From Azospirillum brasilense (lineage in GTDB: Bacteria; Pseudomonadota; Alphaproteobacteria; Azospirillales; Azospirillaceae), in contig NZ_QLKQ01000023.1 in the NCBI RefSeq assembly GCF_003349955.1, forward strand, positions 18,620 through 82,619: a stretch of 64,000 nt of DNA, read 5' to 3'. Below are positions 12,862-21,380 of this stretch, piece after piece. The position numbers and the translations under genes were made by a program. Numbering within the stretch: the first letter of the stretch is position 1; every line of letters starts with the position of its first letter. The notes under the pieces were generated by a model. It was not told the origin of the DNA. It ran no database searches and saw only the letters and a list, made by a program, of their open reading frames with translations.

Positions 12862-13686
12862 TTGAGCACGATTTCCACCAAGGACGGCACCCGCATCTTC
12901 TACAAGGACTGGGGCAGCGGGCAGCCGGTGGTGTTCTCGCACGGCTGGCCGCTCAGCGCCGACGCCTGGGACGGGCAGATGCTGTTCTTCGGCCAGCAGG
13001 GCTACCGGGTCATCGCGCACGACCGGCGCAGCCACGGCCGGTCGGACCAGACCTGGACCGGCAACCACATGGACCAGTATGCCGACGATCTGGCGGAACT
13101 GCTCGACGCGCTCGACGTGCGCGACGCGGTGATGGTCGGCCATTCCACCGGCGGCGGCGAGGTTGCCCGCTACATCGGGCGCCACGGCACCGGGCGCGTC
13201 GCCAAGGCCGTGCTGGTCGGGGCGGTGCCGCCGATCATGCTGAAGACCGCGGCCAACCCCGGCGGCCTGCCGATGGAGGTCTTCGACGGCATCCGCAAGG
13301 GCACCTACGACGACCGCTCGCAATTCTTTCTCGACCTGACCATGCCCTTTTACGGCTTCAACCGCGACGGCGCCAAGGTGTCGGAGGGGCTGCGGCACTC
13401 CTTCTGGCTGCAGGGCATGATGGCCGGGATCAAGGGCGCCTACGACTGCATCCAGCAATTCTCGGAAAGCGACTTCACCGAGGATTTGAAGAAGATGGCG
13501 ATCCCGACGCTGCTCATCCACGGTGACGACGACCAGATCGTGCCCATCGACGCGTCGGCCCGCCGCGCCGTGGAGATTGCGCCGCAGGCGACGCTCACGG
13601 TCTACGAGGGGGCGCCGCACGGCCTGACGGCCACCCACCAGGACCGCTTCAACGCCGATGTGCTCGCCTTCATCAAGGGGGCGTAG
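12862..13686 (+). CDS. Alpha/beta hydrolase, non-heme chloroperoxidase/arylesterase type
   Basis: A 274-residue serine hydrolase of the cofactor-free haloperoxidase group. The nucleophile elbow is GHSTGGGE, the oxyanion region [10 protein letters not shown] is near residue 30, the acid is in HGDDDQIVP near 220, and the catalytic His is in PHGLTATH near 250. All three catalytic residues are present. No ATG fits: the start is TTG 12862 directly after AAGGAGGGGG, which is unusually strong. It stands alone and converges on the FixJ-like gene. Esterase activity is likely; peroxidase activity would be secondary. Confidence 0.9.
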   Translation: MSTISTKDGTRIFYKDWGSGQPVVFSHGWPLSADAWDGQMLFFGQQGYRVIAHDRRSHGRSDQTWTGNHMDQYADDLAELLDALDVRDAVMVGHSTGGGEVARYIGRHGTGRVAKAVLVGAVPPIMLKTAANPGGLPMEVFDGIRKGTYDDRSQFFLDLTMPFYGFNRDGAKVSEGLRHSFWLQGMMAGIKGAYDCIQQFSESDFTEDLKKMAIPTLLIHGDDDQIVPIDASARRAVEIAPQATLTVYEGAPHGLTATHQDRFNADVLAFIKGA

Positions 13687-13697
13687 GCAAGGACCGG

Positions 13698-14369
13698 TCA
13701 GGCGTCGCCGGCGAGGGTCACCTTGTCGGCGATGCGCACCAGATCGGGCAGGGACCGCGCCTGCATCTTGCGCATCACGCTGGCGCGGTGGACCTTCACG
13801 GTGATCTCGCTGAGCTGCAGCTCGGCGGCGATCTGCTTGTTGAGCTGCCCGGCGGCGACGAGTTGCATCACCTCCCGCTCGCGCGGGGTCAGGCTGCGGA
13901 AGCGCTCGCGCAGGTCGCACAGCGCGTCCAGGGCGCGGCGGCGGTCGCGGTCGCGCTCGATGCCGGTGTGGACGGCGTCGATCAGGTCCTGGTCGCGGAA
14001 GGGCTTGGCCAGAAACTCGACGGCCCCGGCCTTCATCGCCGTCACCGACATGGGAATGTCGCCGTGACCGGTGATGAAGACGACCGGCAGACGGATGTCG
14101 GTCCCGCTCAGCTCGCGCTGGAACTCCAGCCCGCTCTGGCCGGGCAGGCGGACGTCGAGCACGAGGCAGCCGGGCGCGTCGGGCAGGCGCTGCTGCAGGA
14201 ACTCCTGCGCCGAGGCGAAGGGCAGGGCGGTCAGCCCGACCGAGCGCAGCAGGCTGACCAGCGACTCCCGGATGGACGGATCGTCGTCGATGATGGCGAC
14301 GAAGGGCGATTCCACGGCCATGGCGGACCGGTCGGAAGGGGGGCGGTCGGACATGGACCGGTCGCTCAT
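13698..14369 (-). CDS. FixJ/LuxR-type response regulator
   Basis: A 223-residue regulator: receiver domain at about 23-140 with acidic pocket IIDDD and phospho-acceptor Asp72 (VLDVRLPG), then a LuxR/FixJ helix-turn-helix at about 155-215 (LTPREREVMQLVAAGQLNKQIA). The start at 14369 overlaps the kinase stop by four bases (ATGA), showing translational coupling. The N-terminus has a short MSDR/PSDR repeat before the receiver. It may bind the palindrome at 16104-16117 next to the operon upstream of the kinase gene. Confidence 0.93.
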   Translation of the reverse strand: MSDRSMSDRPPSDRSAMAVESPFVAIIDDDPSIRESLVSLLRSVGLTALPFASAQEFLQQRLPDAPGCLVLDVRLPGQSGLEFQRELSGTDIRLPVVFITGHGDIPMSVTAMKAGAVEFLAKPFRDQDLIDAVHTGIERDRDRRRALDALCDLRERFRSLTPREREVMQLVAAGQLNKQIAAELQLSEITVKVHRASVMRKMQARSLPDLVRIADKVTLAGDA

Positions 14370-15997
14370 GGTGTCCGCTCCAGCGCCGCTCCGGCCTCCG
14401 GCCGCTCCGGCTCGTCGTCGGCGGGCAGGGTGAAGCGGAAGACGGCGCCGTGGGGCTGGTTGGCGGCCACCCACAACCGGCCGCCATGGGCCTCCACGAT
14501 CGACTGGCAGATGGTCAGGCCCATGCCGATCCCATGCTCCTTGGTGGTGAAGAAAGGTTCGAACAGTCGCTCCTCCTGGGCCGGTTGCAGGCCGGTGCCG
14601 GTGTCCTCCACCGACACGATGACGTCGGTGAGCCCGCGGCGGCGCGAGCGGATGCTCAGAACGCGCGGACGGTCGGTGACCGCGGCCATGGCGTCGTCGG
14701 CGTTGGCGATCAGGTTCAGCAGCACCTGTTCGAGCTGCACGGCGCTGCCGTTGACCGCCGGCAGGCGCTGCTGAAGGTCGGTGCGCACGGCGATGCGGTT
14801 CAGGCGGCGCTCGCCCTCCGTGCGGTCGAGCGCGCTGCGGATCACGCCGTTGATGTCCATCCGGCTGCGCTGGGGCGGCGCCTTGCGGAAGGAATCGCGG
14901 ATGCAGGCGATCACCCGCGCGGCGCGGTGCCCGTCGTCGGAAATCCGCTTCAGCGCCGCCCGCACCTCATCCAGATCGGGCGACGGGCGGTCGAGCCAGC
15001 GCAGTCCGGCGCCCGCGTTGGTGACCATGCTCGCCAGCGGCTGGTTGACCTCGTGCGCGATGGAGGCGGAGAGCGCCTCCAGGCTGGCCAAGCGGGCGTC
15101 GCGCACCCGCCGCTCCGCCGCCACCGAACGGACCAGCCGCCCGTAGAGCGTCGTCATCTCGGCCAGCAGGACCAGCAGGACGATGCTGGAGGCGGCCAGC
15201 CCGAAGACCCGTCCCGACCACCAGCCGGCGCTGAACCGCCCGCCGCTGATGAAGCTCAGCAGGCAGGTCTCGATGGCCCAGGCGGCCAGCACGACCATCA
15301 GCCACAGGTCCAGGACGGAGCGCCGCTGCCGCCACAGGACGGCCAGTGCGGCGGCGCAGAGCGCCAGCGCGGTCACCGGCACGACCATCCACAGCGGCGT
15401 TTCCCGCAGGCTGTCGATCATCAGCCGCGGCAGAAGGGCCTCGTCGGCCAGCGCGAAGGCGGTGAGGCCCCCGGCGAGGACCGCCGCCAGCGCCATGCCG
15501 CCGGCGATGGCGGGCAGGGCCGGGCGGTGCGCCTCGCGCGGCCCGGCCTCCGCGGCCTTGAGCAGCGCGTAGGCCAGGATGAACAGCGGCAGCCCGATGC
15601 GGCGCCCGGCGGCGACGATGGCGGTGCTCTGCAGGCTGGCGCCGAGCAGCCCGGTCGGCGCGAAGACCCCGGGAAAGGTCAGCGCCCAGGGGACGATCAG
15701 CAGCGCCGTCGTCAGATAGCCGGCGGCCAGCGCCAGCAGGGCCGGCGTGCGCTGCGTGGCGTAGAGCGCGAACAGCAGCACGGCGGTCATCAGCTCGGTC
15801 AGCAGGACCGCGGTGGCGTAGGCGGGCAGCAGGACCGCCGTTCCGTCCAGCGTCAGGCGGGCGAATGGCGCCGCGACGGCCAGGGCGACCAGCAGCCCGG
15901 CCACGGTACCGACGGCCAGCCGCGTCTGACCCGCCCGTGGGGGCAGGGTCGCCAGAAGAAACCGTTGGTCTCCGGGGTCATCGCTCGTGCGCATCAC
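14366..15997 (-). CDS. Membrane sensor histidine kinase with MASE4-like N-terminus
   Basis: A 543-residue kinase. About seven or eight membrane helices fill residues 25-290 and resemble the MASE4 integral-membrane sensor. The dimerisation/phosphoacceptor helix has IAHEVNQPLASM near residue 315, in the FixL-like HEVNQPL style. HATPase_c carries NLIANADDAM near 425 and VEDTGTGL near 465. It is coupled to the downstream FixJ-like regulator by a 4-base overlap. Starts at 15997 and 15994 are both possible. The gene diverges from the isochorismatase operon, which is a likely target. Confidence 0.9.
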   Translation of the reverse strand: MMRTSDDPGDQRFLLATLPPRAGQTRLAVGTVAGLLVALAVAAPFARLTLDGTAVLLPAYATAVLLTELMTAVLLFALYATQRTPALLALAAGYLTTALLIVPWALTFPGVFAPTGLLGASLQSTAIVAAGRRIGLPLFILAYALLKAAEAGPREAHRPALPAIAGGMALAAVLAGGLTAFALADEALLPRLMIDSLRETPLWMVVPVTALALCAAALAVLWRQRRSVLDLWLMVVLAAWAIETCLLSFISGGRFSAGWWSGRVFGLAASSIVLLVLLAEMTTLYGRLVRSVAAERRVRDARLASLEALSASIAHEVNQPLASMVTNAGAGLRWLDRPSPDLDEVRAALKRISDDGHRAARVIACIRDSFRKAPPQRSRMDINGVIRSALDRTEGERRLNRIAVRTDLQQRLPAVNGSAVQLEQVLLNLIANADDAMAAVTDRPRVLSIRSRRRGLTDVIVSVEDTGTGLQPAQEERLFEPFFTTKEHGIGMGLTICQSIVEAHGGRLWVAANQPHGAVFRFTLPADDEPERPEAGAALERTP

Positions 15998-16103
15998 CCT
16001 CGCCCGCCCGTCGGGTCACGTCCGCCTTCAACCCTCAAGCCCAGTCCTTTACCCCGTCCCTTTACCCTGACCGGCACCGGCGGCGAGCGGCGCCTTGGCC
16101 TGA

Positions 16104-16117
16104 TATACCAAGGTATA
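16104..16117. promoter_or_regulatory. TATACC-AA-GGTATA palindrome, candidate operator
   Basis: A perfect 6-2-6 inverted repeat in the 250-base divergent region between the kinase/regulator pair and the six-gene operon. A 16-base stretch around it matches 13 positions of a second site at 26042-26057. The adjacent FixJ-like regulator is the obvious candidate binder, by inference. Confidence 0.45.
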
Positions 16118-16247
16118 GGGCCGGCAAACGCAAGTTCAATGTCGCCGTCCTCCGTCCCTGACCGATGCTTCGACACACCGCCGGGCCACAGACTTCGCCA
16201 GAGGCAACGCCATTGGCACCGGCGCCAAAAACAACGGGGATAGAGAC

Positions 16248-16919
16248 ATGACCATCACCGCCACCGCGACTCCCGGCAAACTGCTCGTATCGCCGAAGGA
16301 CCACGCGCTGATCATGATCGACCATCAGTCGCAGATGGCCTTCGCGACCCATTCGATCGACGCCACGACGCTGCGCACCAACACCGCGCTGGTCGCCCAC
16401 GCCGCCGCCGGCTTCGGCGTCTCGACCATCCTGACCACCGTCGCGGAAAAGAGCTTCTCCGGCCCGATCTTCTCCGAGATCACCGAGGCCTTCCCGGGGG
16501 CGGAGGTCACCGACCGCACCTCCATGAACACCTGGGAGGACGCGAACGTCATCAAGCGGGTGAACGGCCTGGGCAAGACCCGGCTGGTCTTCTGCGGCCT
16601 GTGGACCTCGGTCTGCATCGTCGGCCCGACCCTGTCGGCGCTGGACCAGGGCTTCGAGGTCTACGTCATCGCCGACGCCTGCGGCGACGTGTCGGTCGAG
16701 GCGCACCAGCGCGCCATGGACCGCATGGTCCAGGCCGGCGTCCGCCCGATGACCTCGCTCCAGTACATGCTGGAACTGCAGCGCGACTGGGCGCGCACCG
16801 AGACCTACGAGATGACCACTGGCATCGCCAAGAAGTACGGCGGCGCCTATGGCCTGGGCATCATCTACGCCAAGACGATGTTCGGCGCGTCGGAAGGCGG
16901 CCACAGCGCCGCCGCCTGA
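16248..16919 (+). CDS. Isochorismatase-fold cysteine hydrolase (YcaC-like)
   Basis: A 223-residue hydrolase of the isochorismatase/nicotinamidase superfamily, closest in pattern to YcaC. The catalytic Asp is in IMIDHQ (residue 25) and the nucleophile Cys is in LWTSVCIV (residue 123). The Lys of the triad is probably in the VAEKSFSG segment. Substrates of this group are diverse and mostly unknown. ATG 16248 has GGGGATAGAG upstream. It leads the operon that continues with XapX, amidohydrolase, DoxX, MFS and porin genes, so it may hydrolyse an amide handled by that set. Confidence 0.9.
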   Translation: MTITATATPGKLLVSPKDHALIMIDHQSQMAFATHSIDATTLRTNTALVAHAAAGFGVSTILTTVAEKSFSGPIFSEITEAFPGAEVTDRTSMNTWEDANVIKRVNGLGKTRLVFCGLWTSVCIVGPTLSALDQGFEVYVIADACGDVSVEAHQRAMDRMVQAGVRPMTSLQYMLELQRDWARTETYEMTTGIAKKYGGAYGLGIIYAKTMFGASEGGHSAAA

Positions 16920-17033
16920 CCAAGGGTATTGGCTTCGCGGCGCCGAAAGCTCCGCGCCGCGGCGGACCGGTTCCGACTCTCCCCGGGGCCGGTCCGCCTC
17001 TTCCCGCCCATCCGGACGAAGAACAGGCACGCC

Positions 17034-17330
17034 ATGATGCCTTACCTGCTTTCCCTCGGCGCCGGCATCCTGGTCGGCGTCCTCTACGCGTTGCTCGGCG
17101 TCCGCTCCCCCGCGCCGCCCACCATCGCCTTGATCGGCCTGCTCGGCATGCTGGTCGGCGAGCAGGCGGTGCCGGTGGTCAAGCGGCTGATCGCCGGGCA
17201 GCCGGTGCTGGCCTTCATCCAGAACGACTGCGCCCGCCACATCCTGGGGCCGCAGGCCGGCGCCGCCGCTCCTGATGCCGCGAGCCCGCCCGTCCCCGCC
17301 GCGGACGCACCCCCGCGGGGCCGGGCATGA
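17034..17330 (+). CDS. XapX-domain small membrane protein
   Basis: Ninety-eight residues with two membrane helices (about 3-22 and 28-50), separated by the short turn VRSPAPPTIALIGLLGMLVG, which is typical of XapX proteins. The C-terminal half is Ala/Pro-rich. ATG 17034 fits the family N-terminus. The stop overlaps the ATG of the next gene by four bases. Function of the family is unknown; it recurs next to small hydrolases of this kind. Confidence 0.8.
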   Translation: MMPYLLSLGAGILVGVLYALLGVRSPAPPTIALIGLLGMLVGEQAVPVVKRLIAGQPVLAFIQNDCARHILGPQAGAAAPDAASPPVPAADAPPRGRA

Positions 17331-19288
17331 CCGGGACCGGTCGTCCCGGCATTGGCCGCCGGGGCGCCATCGCCGGAAGCGCCGCCGCCACTCTGCTCGC
17401 CTCGCCCCTGCTCACCCGCCTTGGGAATGCCGCCATGCCCTCTTCCGACCTTCTGATCGTCAACGCCAAGATCACCACGCTCGACCGCGCCAACCCGCAG
17501 GCCGACGCCGTGGCGATCCGCGACGGGCGCTTCCTCGCCGTGGGGCGGGAGGCCGAGGTGCGTGCCGCCGCATCTCCGGACGCCACGGTGATCGACGCCA
17601 AGGGACGCCGCCTGATTCCCGGCCTGATCGACAGCCACATCCACGTCATCCGCGGCGGCCTGAACTACAACATGGAGCTGCGCTGGGACGGCGTGCCGAC
17701 GCTGGCCGACGCCATGGCGATGCTGCGCGCCCAGGTGGCCCGCACCCCGGCCCCGCAATGGGTGCGCGTCGTCGGCGGCTTCACCGAGCACCAGTTCGCC
17801 GAGAAGCGCCTGCCGACGCTGGAGGAATTGAACGCCGCCGCCCCCGACACGCCGGTCTTCATCCTGCACCTGTACGACCGCGCGCTGCTGAACGCCGCGG
17901 CGCTGCGGGCGGTGGGCTATGGCAAGGACACGCCCAACCCGCCGGGCGGCGAGATCCAGCGCGACGCCGCGGGCAACCCGACCGGCCTGCTGCTCGCCCT
18001 GCCCAACGCGATGATCCTCTACTCCACCCTCGCCAAGGGGCCGAAGCTGCCGGAGGAGTATCAGGTCAACTCCACCCGCCACTTCATGCGGGAGCTGAAC
18101 AGTCTGGGCGTCACCAGCGTGATCGACGCCGGGGGCGGCTTCCAGAACTACCCCGACGACTACGCGATCATCGAGAAACTGCACGCCGACGGCGAGATGA
18201 CGCTGCGCATCGCCTACAACCTGTTCACCCAGAAGCCGAAGGAGGAGTTGCAGGACTTCGCCACCTGGTCGGACACGGTCAAGCCGGGCGACGGCGACGA
18301 CCGCTACCGCCTGAACGGGGCGGGGGAGATGCTGGTCTATTCGGCCGCCGACTTCGAGGACTTCCGCGTCGCCCGCCCCGAGATGCCGCCCAACATGGAG
18401 ACGGATCTGGAGCCGGTGGTCCGCCTGCTGGCCGAGCGGCGCTGGCCGTGGCGGCTGCACGCCACCTACGACGAGACCATCGGCCGGGCGCTCGACGTCT
18501 TCGAGAAGGTCAACCGGGACATCCCGCTGCAAGGGCTGAACTGGTTCTTCGACCACGCCGAGACGATCAGCGACCGCAACATCGACCGCATCGCGGCGCT
18601 CGGCGGCGGCATCGCCGTGCAGCACCGCATGGCCTATCAGGGCGAGTATTTCGTGGAGCGCTACGGCGCCAAGGCCGCCGAGGCCACGCCGCCCATCGCG
18701 AAGATGATGGCCGCCGGCGTGCCGGTGGGCGCCGGGACGGACGCCACCCGCGTGGCGAGCTACAACCCCTGGGTCTCGCTGTCCTGGCTGGTCACCGGCA
18801 AGACGGTGGGCGGGCTGTCGCTCTACCCGATGGCCAACCGGCTGGACCGCGAGACGGCGCTGCGCCTGTGGACGGAGGCCAACACCTGGTTCTCCAACGA
18901 GCAGGGCAAGAAGGGCCGGATCGAGGCCGGGCAGCTCGCCGACGCGGCGCTGCTCAGCGACGACTACATGGCGGTGGCGGAGGACCGCATCCCCCACATC
19001 CGCTCGGTCCTGACCCTGCTGGGCGGCGCCGTGGTGCATGGCGAGGGCGATTACGACACGCTCGCCCCGCCGCTGCCCAAGCCGATGCCCGACTGGTCGC
19101 CGGTCGCCACAGTCGGCGGCTATCACCGCGATCCCAAGACGGTGCAGCGGCAGGCGGCGGAGTGCGGCTGCCATTCCGGCTGCGCCGTGCACGGCCACGA
19201 CCACGCGGCGGCGCTGGGCGCCGACGTGCCCTCGTCCGACGCGCGCAGCTTCTGGGGCGTGTTCGGCTGCGGCTGCTGGGCGGTCTGA
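17327..19288 (+). CDS. Tat-type exported amidohydrolase (YtcJ-like) with Cys-rich tail
   Basis: A 653-residue metal-dependent hydrolase of the amidohydrolase-3/YtcJ group. An RR-containing signal (residues 11-12, hydrophobic to about 30) suggests export by Tat. Metal ligands His104 and His106 are in IDSHIH, further His ligands are near 388 and 405 (LHATYDE, FFDHAE), and the C-terminal Asp is in AGTDATRVAS. The last 45 residues are unusual, with six Cys and several His (ECGCHSGC, HGHDH, FGCGC), likely a metal-binding appendix. It overlaps xapX by 4 bases and is followed 14 bases later by doxX. Confidence 0.88.
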   Translation: MTGTGRPGIGRRGAIAGSAAATLLASPLLTRLGNAAMPSSDLLIVNAKITTLDRANPQADAVAIRDGRFLAVGREAEVRAAASPDATVIDAKGRRLIPGLIDSHIHVIRGGLNYNMELRWDGVPTLADAMAMLRAQVARTPAPQWVRVVGGFTEHQFAEKRLPTLEELNAAAPDTPVFILHLYDRALLNAAALRAVGYGKDTPNPPGGEIQRDAAGNPTGLLLALPNAMILYSTLAKGPKLPEEYQVNSTRHFMRELNSLGVTSVIDAGGGFQNYPDDYAIIEKLHADGEMTLRIAYNLFTQKPKEELQDFATWSDTVKPGDGDDRYRLNGAGEMLVYSAADFEDFRVARPEMPPNMETDLEPVVRLLAERRWPWRLHATYDETIGRALDVFEKVNRDIPLQGLNWFFDHAETISDRNIDRIAALGGGIAVQHRMAYQGEYFVERYGAKAAEATPPIAKMMAAGVPVGAGTDATRVASYNPWVSLSWLVTGKTVGGLSLYPMANRLDRETALRLWTEANTWFSNEQGKKGRIEAGQLADAALLSDDYMAVAEDRIPHIRSVLTLLGGAVVHGEGDYDTLAPPLPKPMPDWSPVATVGGYHRDPKTVQRQAAECGCHSGCAVHGHDHAAALGADVPSSDARSFWGVFGCGCWAV

Positions 19289-19302
19289 GGGGGAGCGCAA
19301 CG

Positions 19303-19746
19303 ATGGCCGACACCCTCTCCACGCGCAAGGACGCCGCCGCTGCGCCGATCGCCGCCCTGCTCGACTGGCCGGGGACCGCCTGGCTCGCCCGGCTCGCGCT
19401 GGCGGCGCCCTTCGTCGTCAGTGGGCTCGTCAAGCTGACGGACTTCAACGGCGCCGTGGCCGAGGCGGCGGGGCTGGGGCTCGGCCTGCCGGTCCTCGTC
19501 GCGGTGGCGGTGATCGTCACCCAGCTCGGCGGGTCGGCGCTGTTCCTGACGCGGCGCTGGTGCTGGCTCGGCGCCGGGATCCTCGCCGGCTTCACGGTGG
19601 TCGCCACGCTGCTCGCCCACGCCTTCTGGACCTTTGAGGGGCCGGACCGCGCGCGGCAGACCGCCACCTTTCTGGAGCATCTGGCCATCGTCGGCGGCTT
19701 CGCAGCCGCCGCGGTGCTGACCCACCGCCGAGGAGGGCGCGCATGA
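19303..19746 (+). CDS. DoxX-family membrane protein
   Basis: A 147-residue protein with four membrane helices. The FVVSGLVKLTDF segment near residue 45 is the DoxX signature. DoxX proteins are linked to quinone or thiosulfate oxidation and redox balance, but most are uncharacterised. It is embedded in the operon and its stop overlaps the MFS start by four bases. Confidence 0.85.
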   Translation: MADTLSTRKDAAAAPIAALLDWPGTAWLARLALAAPFVVSGLVKLTDFNGAVAEAAGLGLGLPVLVAVAVIVTQLGGSALFLTRRWCWLGAGILAGFTVVATLLAHAFWTFEGPDRARQTATFLEHLAIVGGFAAAAVLTHRRGGRA

Positions 19747-21380
19747 CCGCCGAGGCCGTCCCGAACCCCGGGAAAAAGCCGCCCGCCTCCAAGCCCGCCG
19801 GAGCCTTCGCGCCGCTGAGCAACCGGCTGTTCGCCGTGCTGTGGGTGGCGGCGGTGCTGGGCAACGTCGGCACCTTCATGCGCGACGTGGCGAGCGCGTG
19901 GCTGGTGCTCGACCTGTCGGGATCGCCGTCCACCGTCGCGCTGATCCAGGCGGCGGGCTCGCTGCCCATCTTCCTGCTGGCGATCCCGGCGGGGGTGCTG
20001 TCGGACATCATGGACCGGCGGCGGATGCTGATCGTCATCCAGTGCCTGCTCGCCTGCGTCAGCGCCGCGCTGATGATCCAGGCGTGGCTGGGCGTCGCCA
20101 GCGTCGCCTCCATCGCCGGATTGACCTTCCTCGGCGGCGTCGGGGCGGCGCTGATGGCGCCGGTCTGGCAATCCATCGTGCCGGAGCTGGTGCCGCGCGG
20201 CGAGCTGAAGGGCGCCGTCGCGCTGAACAGCCTGGGCATCAACATCGCCCGCGCCATCGGCCCGGCGGCGGGCGGCGCGATCCTGGCCGCCGCCGGGGCC
20301 GCCGCCACCTACGCGGTGGATGTGAGTTCCTACATCATCGTCATCGCCGCCCTGCTGTGGTGGCGGCGCACCCCCGACCCCCGCGACGATCTGTCGGAGC
20401 AGTTCGGCGGCGCGCTGCGCGCCGGGCTGCGCTACGCCCGCGCCAGCAAGGAACTGCACCGCGTCTTCCTGCGCGCCGGCCTGTTCTTCGCCTGCGCCAG
20501 CGCCCTGTGGGCCCTGCTGCCCATCGTCGCCGGGCCGATGCTGGGCGGCGGACCGGGCTTCTACGGTCTGCTGCTCGGCGCCGTGGGGGCGGGGGCCATC
20601 GGCGGGGCGACCGTCCTGCCGCGCCTGCGCGAGCGTCTGGGGGCGGACGGCCTGATGCTGGCGGCGGCGCTGGTCACCGCCGTCGTCATGGGCATCCTCG
20701 CCCTGGCCCCGCCGCGCTGGCTGGCCCTGCCGGTCCTGCTGGGCGCCGGGGCGGCCTGGATCGCCGTGCTGACGACGCTGAGCGCCACCACCCAGGCGAT
20801 CCTGCCCAACTGGGTGCGCGGGCGCGGGCTGGCGCTGTACCTGACCGTGTTCAACGGCGCCCTGACGGCGGGCAGCCTGGGCTGGGGCGCGCTGGCCGAC
20901 GCCATCGGCGTTCCGGCCACCCTGTGGGTCAGCGCCGTCGGGCTGCTCGCCGTCGCGGTGCTGTCCCGCGCGGTGCCGCTGCCGGAGGGCGAGGCCGACC
21001 TCACCCCCTCCAACCATTGGCCGGAGCCGCTGACCGCCGAGCCGGTGCGCAACGATCGCGGCCCGGTGCTGATCACCATCGAGTACCGGGTGGCCGCCGC
21101 CGACCAGCACGCCTTCCATGCGGCGCTCCGCCGCCTGTCGGAGGCGCGGCGGCGGGACGGCGCCTACGCCTGGGGCGTCAGTCAGGATTCCGGCGATCCG
21201 GAACGGGTGCTGGAGTGGTTCTTTGTCGAATCCTGGGCCGAGCACCAGCGCCAGCACCGCCGCGTGTCCAACGCCGACGCGGACGTGCAGAAGGAGGCGT
21301 TGGCCTTCCACCGCGGTGACGGGCCGCCGCGGGTGTCGCACTTCCTGGCGCTGGAGCACCACGCGGGGCCGGCCTCGTGA
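19743..21380 (+). CDS. MFS transporter fused to an antibiotic-biosynthesis-monooxygenase-like domain
   Basis: A 545-residue protein. Residues 20-420 form an MFS_3/EntS-like exporter with 10 to 12 helices; the loop DIMDRRRMLIV after helix 2 is the MFS motif-A region. After about residue 440 a soluble ferredoxin-like domain follows (VLITIEYRVAAADQHAFH to the end), of the kind annotated as antibiotic biosynthesis monooxygenase. The tail may bind or sense the exported compound. The gene is coupled by overlap on both sides. Confidence 0.88.
   Translation: MTAEAVPNPGKKPPASKPAGAFAPLSNRLFAVLWVAAVLGNVGTFMRDVASAWLVLDLSGSPSTVALIQAAGSLPIFLLAIPAGVLSDIMDRRRMLIVIQCLLACVSAALMIQAWLGVASVASIAGLTFLGGVGAALMAPVWQSIVPELVPRGELKGAVALNSLGINIARAIGPAAGGAILAAAGAAATYAVDVSSYIIVIAALLWWRRTPDPRDDLSEQFGGALRAGLRYARASKELHRVFLRAGLFFACASALWALLPIVAGPMLGGGPGFYGLLLGAVGAGAIGGATVLPRLRERLGADGLMLAAALVTAVVMGILALAPPRWLALPVLLGAGAAWIAVLTTLSATTQAILPNWVRGRGLALYLTVFNGALTAGSLGWGALADAIGVPATLWVSAVGLLAVAVLSRAVPLPEGEADLTPSNHWPEPLTAEPVRNDRGPVLITIEYRVAAADQHAFHAALRRLSEARRRDGAYAWGVSQDSGDPERVLEWFFVESWAEHQRQHRRVSNADADVQKEALAFHRGDGPPRVSHFLALEHHAGPAS

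Noticed and set aside
17084..19300. Long minus-strand frame opposite the amidohydrolase
   Set aside because: Shadow of the real gene, which has metal-ligand motifs and operon coupling.
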